Shown here one piece after another: positions 16,627 to 26,533 of a stretch of 64,000 nt of DNA. This stretch comes from Roseovarius lutimaris. Lineage in GTDB: Bacteria > Pseudomonadota > Alphaproteobacteria > Rhodobacterales > Rhodobacteraceae. Each line of letters begins with the position of its first letter. Positions within the stretch are counted from its first letter, which is position 1. A program made the translations under genes and the position numbers. The notes beneath the pieces were generated by a model. That model ran no database searches. It was given only the letters and a program-made list of their open reading frames with translations, and was not told the origin of the DNA. The DNA is taken from assembly GCF_900115165.1 (NCBI RefSeq), contig NZ_FOVP01000017.1, positions 58,557 through 122,556 of the forward strand, in the 5' to 3' direction.

Positions 16627-17679
16627 ATGAGTCGGAAAAACAAGGAAAGCGAACATAACCTGCCGACATTGGCCGATGTGGCGACACGTGCGGGCGTGTC
16701 GACCGCGACTGTGTCGCGCTGTCTGAATTCACCGGGCCAGGTGCAGCAGGGCACGCGCGACCGGGTCATGGCGGCGGTACAGGATCTTGGCTATTCGCCA
16801 AATTTCGGCGCGCGCGCCCTTGCGGCACGGCGCACCAAAACCATCGGCGCGATTATCCCGACAATGGAAAACGCGATCTTTGCCCGCGCCATTCAGGCCT
16901 TTCAGGAAGAGCTTCACAAAAGCGGTGTGACGCTTCTGGTCTCAAGCTCGTCCTATCGCCAGGACGTCGAGGAAGACCAAATTCGCACCCTCGTGGCGCG
17001 CGGCGCCGACGGGCTTTTGCTGATCGGGCATGACCGAAGCCCGGCGATCTATCAGTTCCTTGCCAATCGTGGCGTTCCGGTTCTGATCTGCTGGGCCTAT
17101 GATCCTTCGGTTGCCCGCCTGTCCATCGGTTTTGACAACCGCCGCGCCATGGCGGGGCTGGCCGCCGAGGTTCTGGCCCTGGGGCATCGCAACATCGGGA
17201 TCATTTCGGCCGAATTCGAGGGCAATGACCGCGCCCGCGCGCGGGTGAGCGGCGTGCAGGATGCGATGCGCGCGCAAGGCCTTGACCCCACCACCGCAGA
17301 TTTGATCGAGACGCCGTACAGCATTGAAAACGGCGCCAATGCCCTGCGTGAGATGATGCAGAACTCGCCGCGTCCGTCGGCGGTGATTTGCGGCAATGAT
17401 GTGCTTGCCGTGGGGGCGGTTCAAATGGCGCGCGCGCTTGGCCTTGCGGTGCCCGGCGATGTCTCGATTACCGGGTTTGACGATATCGAGCTGGCGCGGG
17501 TGGTCGACCCGCCCCTGACCACGGTTCACGTGCCGCACCGCGACATGGGCCGTCAGGCCGCGCGCCTTTTGGTGGATATGGTTGCGGGCCATCCGGCGCG
17601 CGACAGTGTTCTGCTGGAAACCAACCTGTGCTTGCGCGGCACGCTTGGCCCGCCGCCGGGGTCGGTCGCCGATTCGTAA
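16627..17679 (+). CDS. LacI-family transcriptional regulator, putative DHPS operon regulator
   Basis: This is a LacI/GalR repressor (350 residues). The N-terminal helix-turn-helix reads LADVATRAGVSTATVSRCLN (about 13-32) and is followed by a hinge with ALAARRTK. The periplasmic-binding-like effector domain runs from about 60 to the end and includes GDVSITGFDDIELARVVDPPLTTV, typical of the C-terminal lobe. The ATG at 16627 is preferred to a TTG at 16600 because it matches the normal distance to the DNA-binding helix. It is divergent from the TRAP/hpsN block with a palindromic operator between. DHPS or an intermediate is the likely effector (inference). Confidence 0.88.
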   Translation: MSRKNKESEHNLPTLADVATRAGVSTATVSRCLNSPGQVQQGTRDRVMAAVQDLGYSPNFGARALAARRTKTIGAIIPTMENAIFARAIQAFQEELHKSGVTLLVSSSSYRQDVEEDQIRTLVARGADGLLLIGHDRSPAIYQFLANRGVPVLICWAYDPSVARLSIGFDNRRAMAGLAAEVLALGHRNIGIISAEFEGNDRARARVSGVQDAMRAQGLDPTTADLIETPYSIENGANALREMMQNSPRPSAVICGNDVLAVGAVQMARALGLAVPGDVSITGFDDIELARVVDPPLTTVHVPHRDMGRQAARLLVDMVAGHPARDSVLLETNLCLRGTLGPPPGSVADS

Positions 17680-17708
17680 GCCCGCACCCAGATGTGGCGC
17701 GCGCCGCA

Positions 17709-20700
17709 CTAGCGCGTCGGGCGATACACGCCCTCGCCCGAGCGCGCCGCAAGGCCGAGGGCGGTCATGCTTTCAAGCAGCGGCAGAACGCTTGTCGCGC
17801 GGCCCCGTTTAAAGCTGCGGGCCACCTGCTCGGCGGTGGCCTGCCCCAGATCGGACAGGGCGTCGCGCACGGCGGCCACCTGATCCGGCATGGATTTGGG
17901 CCATGTGGGTTTGTCGGCGGGCTCTGCGGTATCGCCAAGGTCGAGCTTGCCTGTTTTCGCCGCCGCAATCCGACCGGCCGGGTTTTGATAGTCGGGGCGC
18001 AGCCAGCGGATATGGCCCGCCGCTTCCTCGGCGGCGCGTGCGTGGTTCAACGCGACCAGACGGTGCAATATGTCATCCTCGGACAGATCGGCGGGCCAGC
18101 CATAGGCCTCGGCCACCGCGCGGTCGATCCGGTCATGGATATCGCGGAGCATGCCAATGAGGCCCGCATCGTAAATCTCGCGGTCCTTTCCTTCGATCCG
18201 CTCGCCCGCGCGCAGCTTTTCCAGCACGTTGTACATCTGTGTCAGGGTCAGCTTGGGGTGGGCCGCCTGCCGGTCCTTGCGATGCGCGTCAAGCTCCTCG
18301 CCAAGGCCGCGCAGCACGGTCTTTTGCGCCTCGGTGGCGTCGGGGAAGGGGAAGGGATCGAAACACTTTGTTTTGGCGTAAACCGGATCATTTCCCACCC
18401 CGAGCCAGCTTCCCGCCGATAAAGACCAGCAGACGTGTTGCTTGGAAGAAAGAATGGTAAGAAAACTGGCGTCAGAGAGGGCTAACAGTATGAGCTTGTT
18501 ATCTGGCAATGTCGCCTCTGGCAGGAACTGAAACACCCGGTGTTTCGTGGTTTCGACCGTGGCGATATAGCGGGGCAGGCCGTCGAGCGCAGGGCGCAAA
18601 TCCTTGCGCGGTTCGCCGAAAACCCACCAGTTGCGTTTGTAGCTTTCACGGTTGTTCTGATCGCGCTCCGGCTTCACCATGTCCAGCACATGCTGATAGA
18701 CCGCCGGAAATCTGTCGCGCACTTCTGTTTTCGTCAGGCCGAACAGGTCGATCACCATCACGCCACGCGGGCTTGCCGTCAGGTCGCGACCATTGCGGTA
18801 GTCGCGAATGTGGTTTTCCAGCCCCGGCACCGTGCCAAGACCAAGCGCGCGCGCCTTTGCGGGTGAGACGATGAAGCCGGAGCCGAACAACATAACTCCC
18901 CGGGAACTTAATCCCTCATTAGCCTTGAGCGCCTTGGCCCCCGCCACATCGGCGCCGATGCGCAGGTTGGAGAATATCTTGCCCATCTCGGTCTGAAACC
19001 GCACGACGCGGCCCTCGTCCTCGGTCTCGCCCTTGCGTTCCTCGGTGATGGTCAGCAATCGCCCGGCCTGCCGCCCGGCGCGGCCCACCGTCATTGCGAT
19101 GCGCACCGCCGCGCCCATGCTGGCATCGACCCAGGGGTGATCGGGCACGGCGAAGATCAGCGAGAGCGGTTTTTTCGGATCGTCCAGATGCGGCGCCAGC
19201 ACCTTGCGATTAAAGGTCTGGCGCAGGCTGTTGGTGGTGATAAAGCCAAAGCGCCGCGCGCCCTTGCCGGTTTTCGCGTTCCAGCCGCGCGCCAGTGTCG
19301 CCGCCTTGTCCCACCAGAACATGACGAAATCCGCAGATTTCGGCATCTTGGGATAGGCCGCCCAAAGCGCCTCGGCATAGCCATCGCCAAGCGCCTCGCG
19401 CATCCGGCTTGCCCCGATAAAAGGCGGGTTGCCGACGATGAAGTCCGTCTCGGGCCATTTCGCCGGTTTGGGGTTGGCATAATCGAGCAGGGTGACGCGC
19501 GCGGTCTCGTCGGGCACGTCCTCGCCCGTCACCGGGTGGGGCTTGGTGGTGATCGCGTCCCAGCGGGTAACCGCCACGCCGTTTTCCATGCGCGGGCGGG
19601 ATTCGGTGTAATCGAGCACGGCATCGCGGTTCTCGATATTGTGGAAATCGCGCAGCACCGGCTCGGCAGGGGTGGCCTTGCCATAGGTGCGGAAATGCCA
19701 TTGCAGATAGCCGATCCAGAGCACCAGTTCGGCCACCTTGGCGGCCCATGGGTTCAACTCGATCCCCAGAAACTGATGCGGGTCCACCGTGTAGCCGGCA
19801 AGTCCAAGCGCGCTCTGTTCCTCGCCCAGCTCGTCCAGCAGGGCGGTCACCTCGCCCTCAAGCCGCTTCATGAGTTCGAGCGCGACATAAAGGAAATTGC
19901 CCGACCCGCAGGCCGGATCAAGCACGCGGGTTTCGCACAGGCGGCGGTGAAAGGCGGTTACAAGATCGCGGGCCTCTTTCATCCTGTCCTGATCGGCAAG
20001 GGTATAGGCACTGGTCTGCACGTCCTGCCAATCGCTGCGCAGCGGCTCGATGACCGTCGGCATGATCAGGCGTTCGACATAGGCGCGCGGGGTGTAATGC
20101 GCCCCCAGCTTGTGGCGCTGGCGCTTGTCCAGGGCGCGTTCCAGAAGCGTGCCGAAAATCGCCGGTTCGACGGTCTTCCAATCCTTGTGCGCCGCGCCGA
20201 TCAACAGCGCAATTTGCGGACTGTCCAGGGGAAGGGCATCGGCCTCTGCAAAGAGCCCGCCGTTGAATTTCAGAAGATCGGTGCGCAAAACCGGGGAAAA
20301 GCCACCCTTGTCCATCGTCTGCCAAAGCGATTGCAGGGCAGGCGCGGCATGCTCTGGTGTGCTGGCCATGTCCTTGAGAAGGTTGGTGAAGCTGTCGCGC
20401 GGGATCAGGTCCACATCCTCGGCGAACATCGAGAACAGGCAGCGCATGAGAAACCCCGCCACCTTTTCCGGCGGGTGCCCGTGTTTTTCGAACGACCGGC
20501 CCAGAAGGGCAAGCTGATCGGCAATCTCGCGGGTCACCCTGGCGCTTTGTCTGGACGGGTCGAGCGTGTGCGGGTTGTTCCATATGTCGCGAAACAGTTG
20601 CTGCACGTCCGGGTCGGTGAGGTCGTCAAGGAAAATGCGATAGCGGGTGCCATCGGGGAATTGGTTATAGCCGTGCCCCTGCCCGGAGAAATCCGCGTAT

Positions 20701-21071
20701 ATCTCGAACACATAGCCCACGTCACAGACGATGACGAAGGGCGGCCAGCCGTCTTCCCTGGCGATGCTGCGCGCATAGTTGTCGGCCTGGCCACGCGCCT
20801 TGACCATGGATTTGTCCCATGCCCGCGTGCCGCGCACCCCATGCCCAAGTCGCCTGACGGCTGGAACAGCAGCAAGGGCCGGCTGGCCATCCTCCGGCAC
20901 CTTGGGCTGTGAGCCCTGTTTGGTTTCCAGAATGAATGATCCGCGCCGATAGAAGTCGATGAACTTTTTGGACGTCTCGCCAATCGCCGCAGAGGTGACA
21001 GGGCGTTCCAGCCCGCCTTGCGGCGGCGACTCTCTGGGCTTGCCAGAGGTGTCGTGTGGCGATTGAGACAC
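17709..21071 (-). CDS. MmeI-like DNA methyltransferase/nuclease with incomplete N terminus
   Basis: This is a large class I DNA methyltransferase (1120 residues) like the single-chain type IIL/MmeI enzymes. Near the N terminus IDFYRRGSFILETK gives a D39...E49-x-K51 nuclease-like motif. A helical part follows, then the SAM-binding DPACGSGNF near residue 385 and the catalytic NPPF near 545, the signature of N6-adenine methyltransferases. The last 400 residues would hold target recognition. Relatives I recall have another 40-80 residues (a W..ERA..FL.DLC..LG helix region) before the first motif; here the frame starts at a weak GTG and no such helix is found. No partner subunits are adjacent, and the tRNA-Lys 3' end is 115 bases away. 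Confidence 0.82.
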   Translation of the reverse strand: MSQSPHDTSGKPRESPPQGGLERPVTSAAIGETSKKFIDFYRRGSFILETKQGSQPKVPEDGQPALAAVPAVRRLGHGVRGTRAWDKSMVKARGQADNYARSIAREDGWPPFVIVCDVGYVFEIYADFSGQGHGYNQFPDGTRYRIFLDDLTDPDVQQLFRDIWNNPHTLDPSRQSARVTREIADQLALLGRSFEKHGHPPEKVAGFLMRCLFSMFAEDVDLIPRDSFTNLLKDMASTPEHAAPALQSLWQTMDKGGFSPVLRTDLLKFNGGLFAEADALPLDSPQIALLIGAAHKDWKTVEPAIFGTLLERALDKRQRHKLGAHYTPRAYVERLIMPTVIEPLRSDWQDVQTSAYTLADQDRMKEARDLVTAFHRRLCETRVLDPACGSGNFLYVALELMKRLEGEVTALLDELGEEQSALGLAGYTVDPHQFLGIELNPWAAKVAELVLWIGYLQWHFRTYGKATPAEPVLRDFHNIENRDAVLDYTESRPRMENGVAVTRWDAITTKPHPVTGEDVPDETARVTLLDYANPKPAKWPETDFIVGNPPFIGASRMREALGDGYAEALWAAYPKMPKSADFVMFWWDKAATLARGWNAKTGKGARRFGFITTNSLRQTFNRKVLAPHLDDPKKPLSLIFAVPDHPWVDASMGAAVRIAMTVGRAGRQAGRLLTITEERKGETEDEGRVVRFQTEMGKIFSNLRIGADVAGAKALKANEGLSSRGVMLFGSGFIVSPAKARALGLGTVPGLENHIRDYRNGRDLTASPRGVMVIDLFGLTKTEVRDRFPAVYQHVLDMVKPERDQNNRESYKRNWWVFGEPRKDLRPALDGLPRYIATVETTKHRVFQFLPEATLPDNKLILLALSDASFLTILSSKQHVCWSLSAGSWLGVGNDPVYAKTKCFDPFPFPDATEAQKTVLRGLGEELDAHRKDRQAAHPKLTLTQMYNVLEKLRAGERIEGKDREIYDAGLIGMLRDIHDRIDRAVAEAYGWPADLSEDDILHRLVALNHARAAEEAAGHIRWLRPDYQNPAGRIAAAKTGKLDLGDTAEPADKPTWPKSMPDQVAAVRDALSDLGQATAEQVARSFKRGRATSVLPLLESMTALGLAARSGEGVYRPTR

Positions 21072-21185
21072 AGATCGCAGAGGCGGATTCTCTCCTTCAG
21101 CGGCTTGCGTATTGCTTTCGGCATAACCTACGGGCGAAGTGGCGCAAAAGCCAAGTCGCGTAAGTGATTGATGTTTTAGATAAAG

Positions 21186-21261
21186 TGGTGAGCCGGCAGG
21201 GGTTCGAACCCTGGACCTACTGATTAAAAGTCAGTTGCTCTACCAGCTGAGCTACCGGCTC
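21186..21261 (-). tRNA. tRNA-Lys (anticodon TTT)
   Basis: This is a 76-base cloverleaf including the encoded CCA. The acceptor stem GAGCCGG pairs with CCGGCTC. The D arm contains AGCTCAGCTGGTAGAGC, the anticodon loop is CTTTTAA with anticodon TTT, and the T arm has GGTTCGAACCC. The 3' end faces the methyltransferase gene, the side where tRNA-targeted elements normally insert. Confidence 0.97.
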
Positions 21262-21505
21262 TCACCATATGTTGGGCGGGTCTAAATCCGTCCATCGTCG
21301 CAGTCTTAACCCTAAAAGCGCAATAAGCGCAAATAGCTGGGACTGTACTGCACATCGCCGAAAACCTGGTCGGTCGCCCAACCCGCTGCGCGGCAACATG
21401 TGGAGCGGTATCTAGAAAGAGCGGTGCAGAGGGTCAACCCCGAAAGTGCAAGTTATTCGCTGGATATGCTGGATTCGTCTGGCGGCTGGGTTTATATGCC
21501 CGCAA

Positions 21506-22339
21506 ATGACCGATTATCGCGATACCGGATTGCCCTTTATGAAAATGCACGGGCTGGGAAACGACTTTGTCGTGCTGGATGCGCGTGCGCAGGGCGTTGC
21601 GCTGTCGCCGGGGCTGATCATGGGGATTGCGGACCGGCACAAGGGAATCGGGTTTGATCAGCTTGCGGTGATCGAGGCGGGTACTGGCGATGCGCATCTG
21701 ACGTTTTACAATTCCGATGGCTCGACCTCGGCGGCCTGTGGCAACGCCACGCGCTGTGTCGCGCGCTATTTGATGGACGAATCGGGGAAGGCGCGCCTGC
21801 ATCTGAGCACGGCGCGCGGCGATCTTTACGCGGTGGATGCGGGCGAGGGCCTGACCTCGGTCAATATGGGCCAGCCACAGCTTGAGTGGCGCGATATTCC
21901 GCTGGCCGAAGAGATGGACACACTGGAACTGCCGATCGAGGGCGGGCCGAGTGCCACCGGCATGGGCAATCCGCATTGTACCTTCTTTGTCGAAAATGCC
22001 GAGGCTGTGCCGCTTGAACAATTCGGGCCGCGCTATGAGCATCACCCGCTTTATCCTGAACGCACCAACGTGCAGGTCGCCAGCCTTGTGGGCGACAACC
22101 ACCTGCGCATGCGGGTATGGGAGCGGGGCGTGGGTGTCACCCTGGCGTCCGGCTCGTCGTCTTGTGCGACGGCGGTGGCGGCTGCGCGCCGGGGGCTTAC
22201 GGGGCGGCAGGTGCGGATTGATCTGGACGGTGGCACGCTTGAGGTCGACTGGCGCGACGATGGCGTCTGGATGACCGGGGCAACCTGTCATGTTGCGAGC
22301 GGTGTTCTGACGCCCGAATTCTTGGCGGGTTTCGCATGA
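21506..22339 (+). CDS. dapF: Diaminopimelate epimerase
   Basis: DapF converts LL- to meso-diaminopimelate for lysine and peptidoglycan synthesis in the cytoplasm. The 277-residue product has the N-terminal [14 protein letters not shown]. Both catalytic cysteines are present, in [13 protein letters not shown] in the first half and [11 protein letters not shown] in the second. The start at 21506 (MTDYRDTG...) is a choice; the ATG at 21539 (MKMHG) is also possible, and no strong ribosome site separates them. The longer frame to 21446 has a non-conserved N terminus. The stop overlaps the mtaB start (ATGA). Confidence 0.93.
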   Translation: MTDYRDTGLPFMKMHGLGNDFVVLDARAQGVALSPGLIMGIADRHKGIGFDQLAVIEAGTGDAHLTFYNSDGSTSAACGNATRCVARYLMDESGKARLHLSTARGDLYAVDAGEGLTSVNMGQPQLEWRDIPLAEEMDTLELPIEGGPSATGMGNPHCTFFVENAEAVPLEQFGPRYEHHPLYPERTNVQVASLVGDNHLRMRVWERGVGVTLASGSSSCATAVAAARRGLTGRQVRIDLDGGTLEVDWRDDGVWMTGATCHVASGVLTPEFLAGFA

Positions 22340-23595
22340 CCGAGGCCCCGAAATTCACCACGCTCGGCTGTCGGCTCAACGCCTATGAGACCGAAGCGAT
22401 GAAAGACCTGGCCGGGCAGGCGGGGCTTGGCAATGCGGTGGTGATCAACACCTGCGCCGTGACCTCCGAGGCGGTGCGCAAGGCGCGTCAGGAAATCCGC
22501 CGCCTGCGCCGCGAGAACCCCGACGCGCGCCTGATTGTGACCGGATGCGCCGCCCAGACCGAGCCGGAGACCTTTGCCACCATGCCCGAGGTGGACGCGG
22601 TCATCGGCAATACCGAGAAAATGCAGCCCGATACCTGGGGTCGGCTTGCCGCCGATTTCATCGGCGAGACAGAGCGCGTTCTGGTCGATGACATCATGTC
22701 GGTGACGGAGACCGCAGGCCATCTGATTGATGGCTTCGGCAGCCGCAGTCGCGCCTATGTTCAGGTGCAAAACGGCTGTGATCACCGCTGTACCTTTTGC
22801 ATCATCCCGTTTGGACGCGGCAATTCGCGGTCTGTGCCTGCGGGCGTGGTGGTGGATCAGATCAAGCGGCTTGTCGGCGCGGGTTATAACGAGGTGGTGC
22901 TGACCGGGGTGGATTTGACAAGCTGGGGCGCCGACCTTCCGGCGATGCCCAGGCTTGGCGATCTGGTGATGCGGATCCTGAAACTGGTGCCGGATCTGGC
23001 GCGGTTGCGGATCAGCAGTATCGATTCGATCGAGGTGGATGAGAACCTGATGCAGGCGATCGCGACCGAGCCGCGCCTGATGCCGCATTTGCACCTGAGC
23101 CTGCAACATGGCGATGACCTTATCCTCAAGCGGATGAAGCGGCGCCACCTGCGCGATGATGCGATTCGCTTTACCGAAGAGGCGCGCAAGTTGCGCCCTG
23201 AGATGACCTTTGGCGCCGATATCATCGCGGGCTTTCCGACCGAGACCGAAGCGCATTTTGAAAATGCGCTCAGGCTGGTGACGGACTGTGATCTGACATG
23301 GCTGCATGTCTTTCCCTATTCACCCCGCCAAGGCACGCCGGCGGCGCGCATGCCACAGGTTGACGGGCGTGCGATCAAGGCCCGCGCGGCGCGTCTGCGC
23401 GCGGCGGGCGCGGCGCAGGTCGCCCGCCATTTGCAGGACCAGCAGGGCCGCACCCATGCGGTATTGATGGAAAGCCCCCGGATGGGGCGGACCGAGCAGT
23501 TTACCGAAGTCAGCTTTGACAGCGATCACCCCGAGGGCCGAATCGTATCGGCGCAGGTGACAGGCATGCGCGGCACGCAGTTGACGGCCGCGTGA
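22336..23595 (+). CDS. mtaB: tRNA t6A37 methylthiotransferase MtaB
   Basis: MtaB is a radical-SAM enzyme that adds a methylthio group to N6-threonylcarbamoyladenosine at tRNA position 37. The 419-residue product has the N-terminal UPF0004 domain ([22 protein letters not shown], the cysteines of the auxiliary cluster). The radical-SAM motif is [15 protein letters not shown], and a C-terminal region of about 70 residues resembles a degraded TRAM domain. The ATGA overlap with dapF is a common alphaproteobacterial arrangement. Confidence 0.93.
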   Translation: MTEAPKFTTLGCRLNAYETEAMKDLAGQAGLGNAVVINTCAVTSEAVRKARQEIRRLRRENPDARLIVTGCAAQTEPETFATMPEVDAVIGNTEKMQPDTWGRLAADFIGETERVLVDDIMSVTETAGHLIDGFGSRSRAYVQVQNGCDHRCTFCIIPFGRGNSRSVPAGVVVDQIKRLVGAGYNEVVLTGVDLTSWGADLPAMPRLGDLVMRILKLVPDLARLRISSIDSIEVDENLMQAIATEPRLMPHLHLSLQHGDDLILKRMKRRHLRDDAIRFTEEARKLRPEMTFGADIIAGFPTETEAHFENALRLVTDCDLTWLHVFPYSPRQGTPAARMPQVDGRAIKARAARLRAAGAAQVARHLQDQQGRTHAVLMESPRMGRTEQFTEVSFDSDHPEGRIVSAQVTGMRGTQLTAA

Positions 23596-23597
23596 CA

Positions 23598-23627
23598 TGA
23601 GTATTTGTGGAAAGATGAAAGCAAGGG
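23598..23627 (+). repeat. 3'-end repeat element, copy 1
   Basis: TGAGTATTTGTGGAAAGATG continued by AAAGCAAGGG begins just after the mtaB stop codon. It matches copy 2 at 34908-34937 in sequence, spacing and position relative to the upstream gene. It has no inverted repeat. I know of no function for it. Confidence 0.45.
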
Positions 23628-23704
23628 CGATGCGGGGCTGACCTCTGGACAGGCGCTTGGGCCGGGCCTAACGTCGCGAAAATAGTTCATCAGGGGATGC
23701 TTTC

Positions 23705-24307
23705 ATGAAACTGATCTTTTCGCCGCTGTCGCCTTTCGCGCGCAAGGTGCGCGTTTTGCTGCATGAGACCGGACAATTGGGCGATGTCGAAATGGTCGAT
23801 GTTGCCACCACGCCACTCGACACCCATCCGGACGCGGCGGCGGCCAATCCGTTGGGCAAAATCCCGGCTCTGGTGCGCGCCGATGGGCCGACGCTTTATG
23901 ACAGCCGGGTGATCACCCGCTATCTGGATCATCGCGCAGGGGGCAGGATGTACCCGCAGGCGCGGCTATGGGATGTGCTGACGCTTGAGGCGACCGCCGA
24001 AGGGATCATGGAGGCCGCCCTGTCGATGACCTATGAGGCGCGGTTTCGCCCCGAAGAGGTGCAATATGCGCCCTGGGTCGACGCGCAGTGGCAAAAGGCG
24101 TCGCGGGCTCTGGCGGCGGTGAATGCGCGCTGGATGAGCCATCTGGCGGGGCCTCTAGACATGAGCCATATCGCCATGGGCTGTGCGCTTGGATATCTTG
24201 ATTTTCGCCACGATGCGCGCGGTTGGCGCGTTGGCAATGAGGCGCTTGCCGATTGGTATGCCGCAGTCTCGGAGCGCGAAAGCATGGCACAAACGGCACC
24301 GGAGTAG
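23705..24307 (+). CDS. Glutathione S-transferase family protein
   Basis: This is a soluble GST-like protein (200 residues). The thioredoxin-like N domain starts [23 protein letters not shown], where Ser8 or Ser11 would be the catalytic position. [20 protein letters not shown] contains the cis-Pro and the glutathione-contacting segment. The C-terminal domain is helical, with the usual [15 protein letters not shown] capping box. It is read alone after mtaB with about 110 bases between. The substrate is unknown. Confidence 0.88.
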   Translation: MKLIFSPLSPFARKVRVLLHETGQLGDVEMVDVATTPLDTHPDAAAANPLGKIPALVRADGPTLYDSRVITRYLDHRAGGRMYPQARLWDVLTLEATAEGIMEAALSMTYEARFRPEEVQYAPWVDAQWQKASRALAAVNARWMSHLAGPLDMSHIAMGCALGYLDFRHDARGWRVGNEALADWYAAVSERESMAQTAPE

Positions 24308-24621
24308 CCAAGGCCACTGGTCGGGGTCTCGGCGCTTTGACTGGCGGGATGGAGGCGAGGTTTGCGCTCTACGACGGCAAATTTGGGGTCGCTCGACAAG
24401 GTCTGCGATCTTTGGGGGCGACAACCCAAGATTTGCCCATATATGCCCGGTTTGGGTGCATCACAAGCGCGACACTTGCGCGCCTTGATCAAATCAGCGG
24501 CATTGCGCACTGGACTGCCCTTGAAAGCCCCGCTAAATACCGGCCAAGACTGGTTGCGGGAATCCTGCGGCCTGAAACCCGTATGCGGCCGGTAACGGCG
24601 CTGATAAATGGAGTAAACCTC
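24308..24621. other. Intergenic region and presumed petABC promoter
   Basis: This 314-base stretch between the GST gene and the Rieske gene has no supported gene. It must contain the petABC promoter and leader. I see the palindrome TTGATCAA inside the sequence CCTTGATCAAATCAGC near 24486, but no clear -35/-10 pair. A reading frame running from 24253 into petA is only an in-frame extension. Confidence 0.6.
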
Positions 24622-25182
24622 GTGTCCCACGCAGACGATCACGAAGGCACCCGTAGGGATTTCCTCTACTACGCCACCGCAGGCGCCGGTGCCATTACCG
24701 CCGGTGCGGCCATCTGGCCGTTGGTCAATCAGATGAACCCTTCGGCCGATGTGCAGGCGCTTGCCTCTATTCGCGTCGATGTGGACGGCGTTGAGCCGGG
24801 CACGCAGATCACGGTGAAATGGCTGGGCAAGCCGGTGTTCATCCGCCGCCGCACTGCGGAAGAAATCGAAGCGGCCCGTTCGGTTCCGCTTGACGATCTG
24901 ATCGACAAGAACGCGCAGAATCGCAACGATATGTCGCTGGATGCCTCGGATCAGAACCGCACATTGGACGAGGCCGGTGAATGGCTGGTCATGATTGGTG
25001 TCTGCACCCATCTTGGCTGTGTTCCGATCGGGGATGGTGCCGGTGATTTCGGCGGCTGGTTCTGCCCTTGTCATGGGTCGCACTATGATAGGGCCGGGCG
25101 TATCCGCAAAGGCCCGGCGCCAGAGAATCTTTGGATTCCAGTTGCCGAATTCGCTGACGAAACAACGATCAAACTGGGATAA
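24622..25182 (+). CDS. petA: Cytochrome bc1 Rieske iron-sulfur subunit
   Basis: This is the Rieske protein of the ubiquinol-cytochrome c reductase (186 residues). One N-terminal membrane anchor (about 12-37) with a twin-arginine pair (TRRDFLYYA) directs it to the Tat route. The 2Fe-2S ligands are C128 and H130 (CTHLGC) and C148 and H151 (CPCHGS), with C133 and C150 forming the disulfide. The GTG start at 24622 is chosen for its upstream GGAG and because it gives the standard N terminus [13 protein letters not shown]. It is first in petA-petB-petC. Confidence 0.95.
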   Translation: MSHADDHEGTRRDFLYYATAGAGAITAGAAIWPLVNQMNPSADVQALASIRVDVDGVEPGTQITVKWLGKPVFIRRRTAEEIEAARSVPLDDLIDKNAQNRNDMSLDASDQNRTLDEAGEWLVMIGVCTHLGCVPIGDGAGDFGGWFCPCHGSHYDRAGRIRKGPAPENLWIPVAEFADETTIKLG

Positions 25183-25194
25183 GGAAACACAATT

Positions 25195-26517
25195 ATGTCC
25201 GGCATTCCGCACGATCATTACGAGCCCAAGACGAACGCTGAGAAATGGCTGCATTCGCGCCTTCCCATCGTCGGGCTGCTTTATGACACCATCATGATCC
25301 CCACCCCCAAGAACCTGAACTGGATGTGGATCTGGGGTATCGTCCTGACCTTCTGCCTGGTGCTGCAAATCGCGACAGGCATTGTTCTGGCGATGCATTA
25401 CACACCGCATGTCGATATGGCCTTTGCGTCGATCGAGCATATCATGCGCAACGTGAATGGCGGGCATTTCATCCGCTATCTGCATATGAATGGCGCCTCG
25501 CTGTTCTTTGTGGCCGTTTACCTGCATATCTTCCGCGGTCTTTATTACGGGTCCTACAAGGCCCCGCGTGAAATCACGTGGATCATCGGCATGTTGATCT
25601 ATCTGGCGATGATGGGCACCGCGTTCATGGGCTATGTTCTGCCCTGGGGCCAGATGTCGTTCTGGGGGGCCACGGTGATCACCGGCCTGTTTGGCGCGAT
25701 CCCGTTCATTGGCGAATCGATCCAGACCTGGCTTTTGGGCGGGCCCGCAGTTGGCAACGCCACGCTGAACCGCTTTTTCTCACTGCACTATCTGCTGCCC
25801 TTCGTGATTGCCGCGCTGGTGGCGCTGCATATCTGGGCGTTCCACACCACGGGCAACAACAACCCGACCGGTATCGACGTGCGCCGCACGTCCAAGGCAG
25901 AAGCGGATAAGGATACCGTATCGTTCTGGCCCTATTTCGTGATCAAGGATCTGTTCGCCATGGCGGTGATCCTGGTGGTGTTCTTCGCTGTTGTCGGATT
26001 TATGCCCAACTATCTTGGCCACCCTGATAACTATATCGAAGCAAATGCGCTTTCGACGCCTGCGCATATCGTCCCGGAATGGTACTTCCTGCCGTTCTAC
26101 GCGATCCTGCGCGCCTTTACCTCGGATGTCTGGGTGGTGATGTTCGCCAGCTGGATCACCGGCGGTATCGTTGATGCCAAGTTCTTCGGGGTTCTGGCTA
26201 TGTTCGGGGCGATTGCCGTGATGGCCTTGGCGCCTTGGCTTGATACATCTTCGGTCCGCTCGGGCCGTTATCGTCCGATGTTCAAGTGGTGGTTCTGGCT
26301 GTTGGCGATTGATTTCGTCGTCCTGATGTGGGTCGGCGCGATGCCGGCAGAACCGCCCTATTCGACGATCTCGCTGATCGCGTCGGCCTATTGGTTCGCC
26401 TACTTCCTTGTGATCCTGCCGCTTTTGGGCGTGATCGAGAAACCCGCGGCTCAGCCTGCCACCATCGAAGAAGACTTCGATGCGCATTATGGCAAAGCTG
26501 AAACGCCCGCTGAATAA
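25195..26517 (+). CDS. petB: Cytochrome b of the bc1 complex
   Basis: This is the di-heme cytochrome b (440 residues, eight helices). The first pair of heme ligands lies in helix B ([12 protein letters not shown]) and the second in helix D ([22 protein letters not shown]). The Qo-site motif is PEWYF ([12 protein letters not shown]). It is preceded by AAGGAAAC and lies 12 bases after petA. It carries the quinol oxidation and reduction sites that drive the Q cycle. The C-terminal tail after the last helix ([25 protein letters not shown]) is polar and acidic, as in other Rhodobacterales. Confidence 0.96.
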   Translation: MSGIPHDHYEPKTNAEKWLHSRLPIVGLLYDTIMIPTPKNLNWMWIWGIVLTFCLVLQIATGIVLAMHYTPHVDMAFASIEHIMRNVNGGHFIRYLHMNGASLFFVAVYLHIFRGLYYGSYKAPREITWIIGMLIYLAMMGTAFMGYVLPWGQMSFWGATVITGLFGAIPFIGESIQTWLLGGPAVGNATLNRFFSLHYLLPFVIAALVALHIWAFHTTGNNNPTGIDVRRTSKAEADKDTVSFWPYFVIKDLFAMAVILVVFFAVVGFMPNYLGHPDNYIEANALSTPAHIVPEWYFLPFYAILRAFTSDVWVVMFASWITGGIVDAKFFGVLAMFGAIAVMALAPWLDTSSVRSGRYRPMFKWWFWLLAIDFVVLMWVGAMPAEPPYSTISLIASAYWFAYFLVILPLLGVIEKPAAQPATIEEDFDAHYGKAETPAE

Positions 26518-26533
26518 GAAAGGACACAGGACA

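Noticed and set aside
19137..20912. 591-codon open frame opposite the methyltransferase
   Set aside because: It is antisense to conserved methyltransferase motifs and has no domain of its own.
20534..21124. Alternative frame at the methyltransferase 5' end (LCDLC segment) as a frameshifted N terminus
   Set aside because: A few residues (RLCDLC) recall the expected helix, but the rest does not align and two compensating shifts would be needed. I left the gene as one frame with a short N terminus.
17690..21186. Attachment-site repeat of the tRNA-Lys 3' end that would bound an island
   Set aside because: I looked near 17690-17720 for GGTTCGAA or the CCGGCTCACCA end and found none, and there is no integrase gene.
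24031..25527. 498-codon open frame opposite the GST, petA and petB
   Set aside because: It crosses three genes on the other strand, including petA, and lacks any conserved segment.
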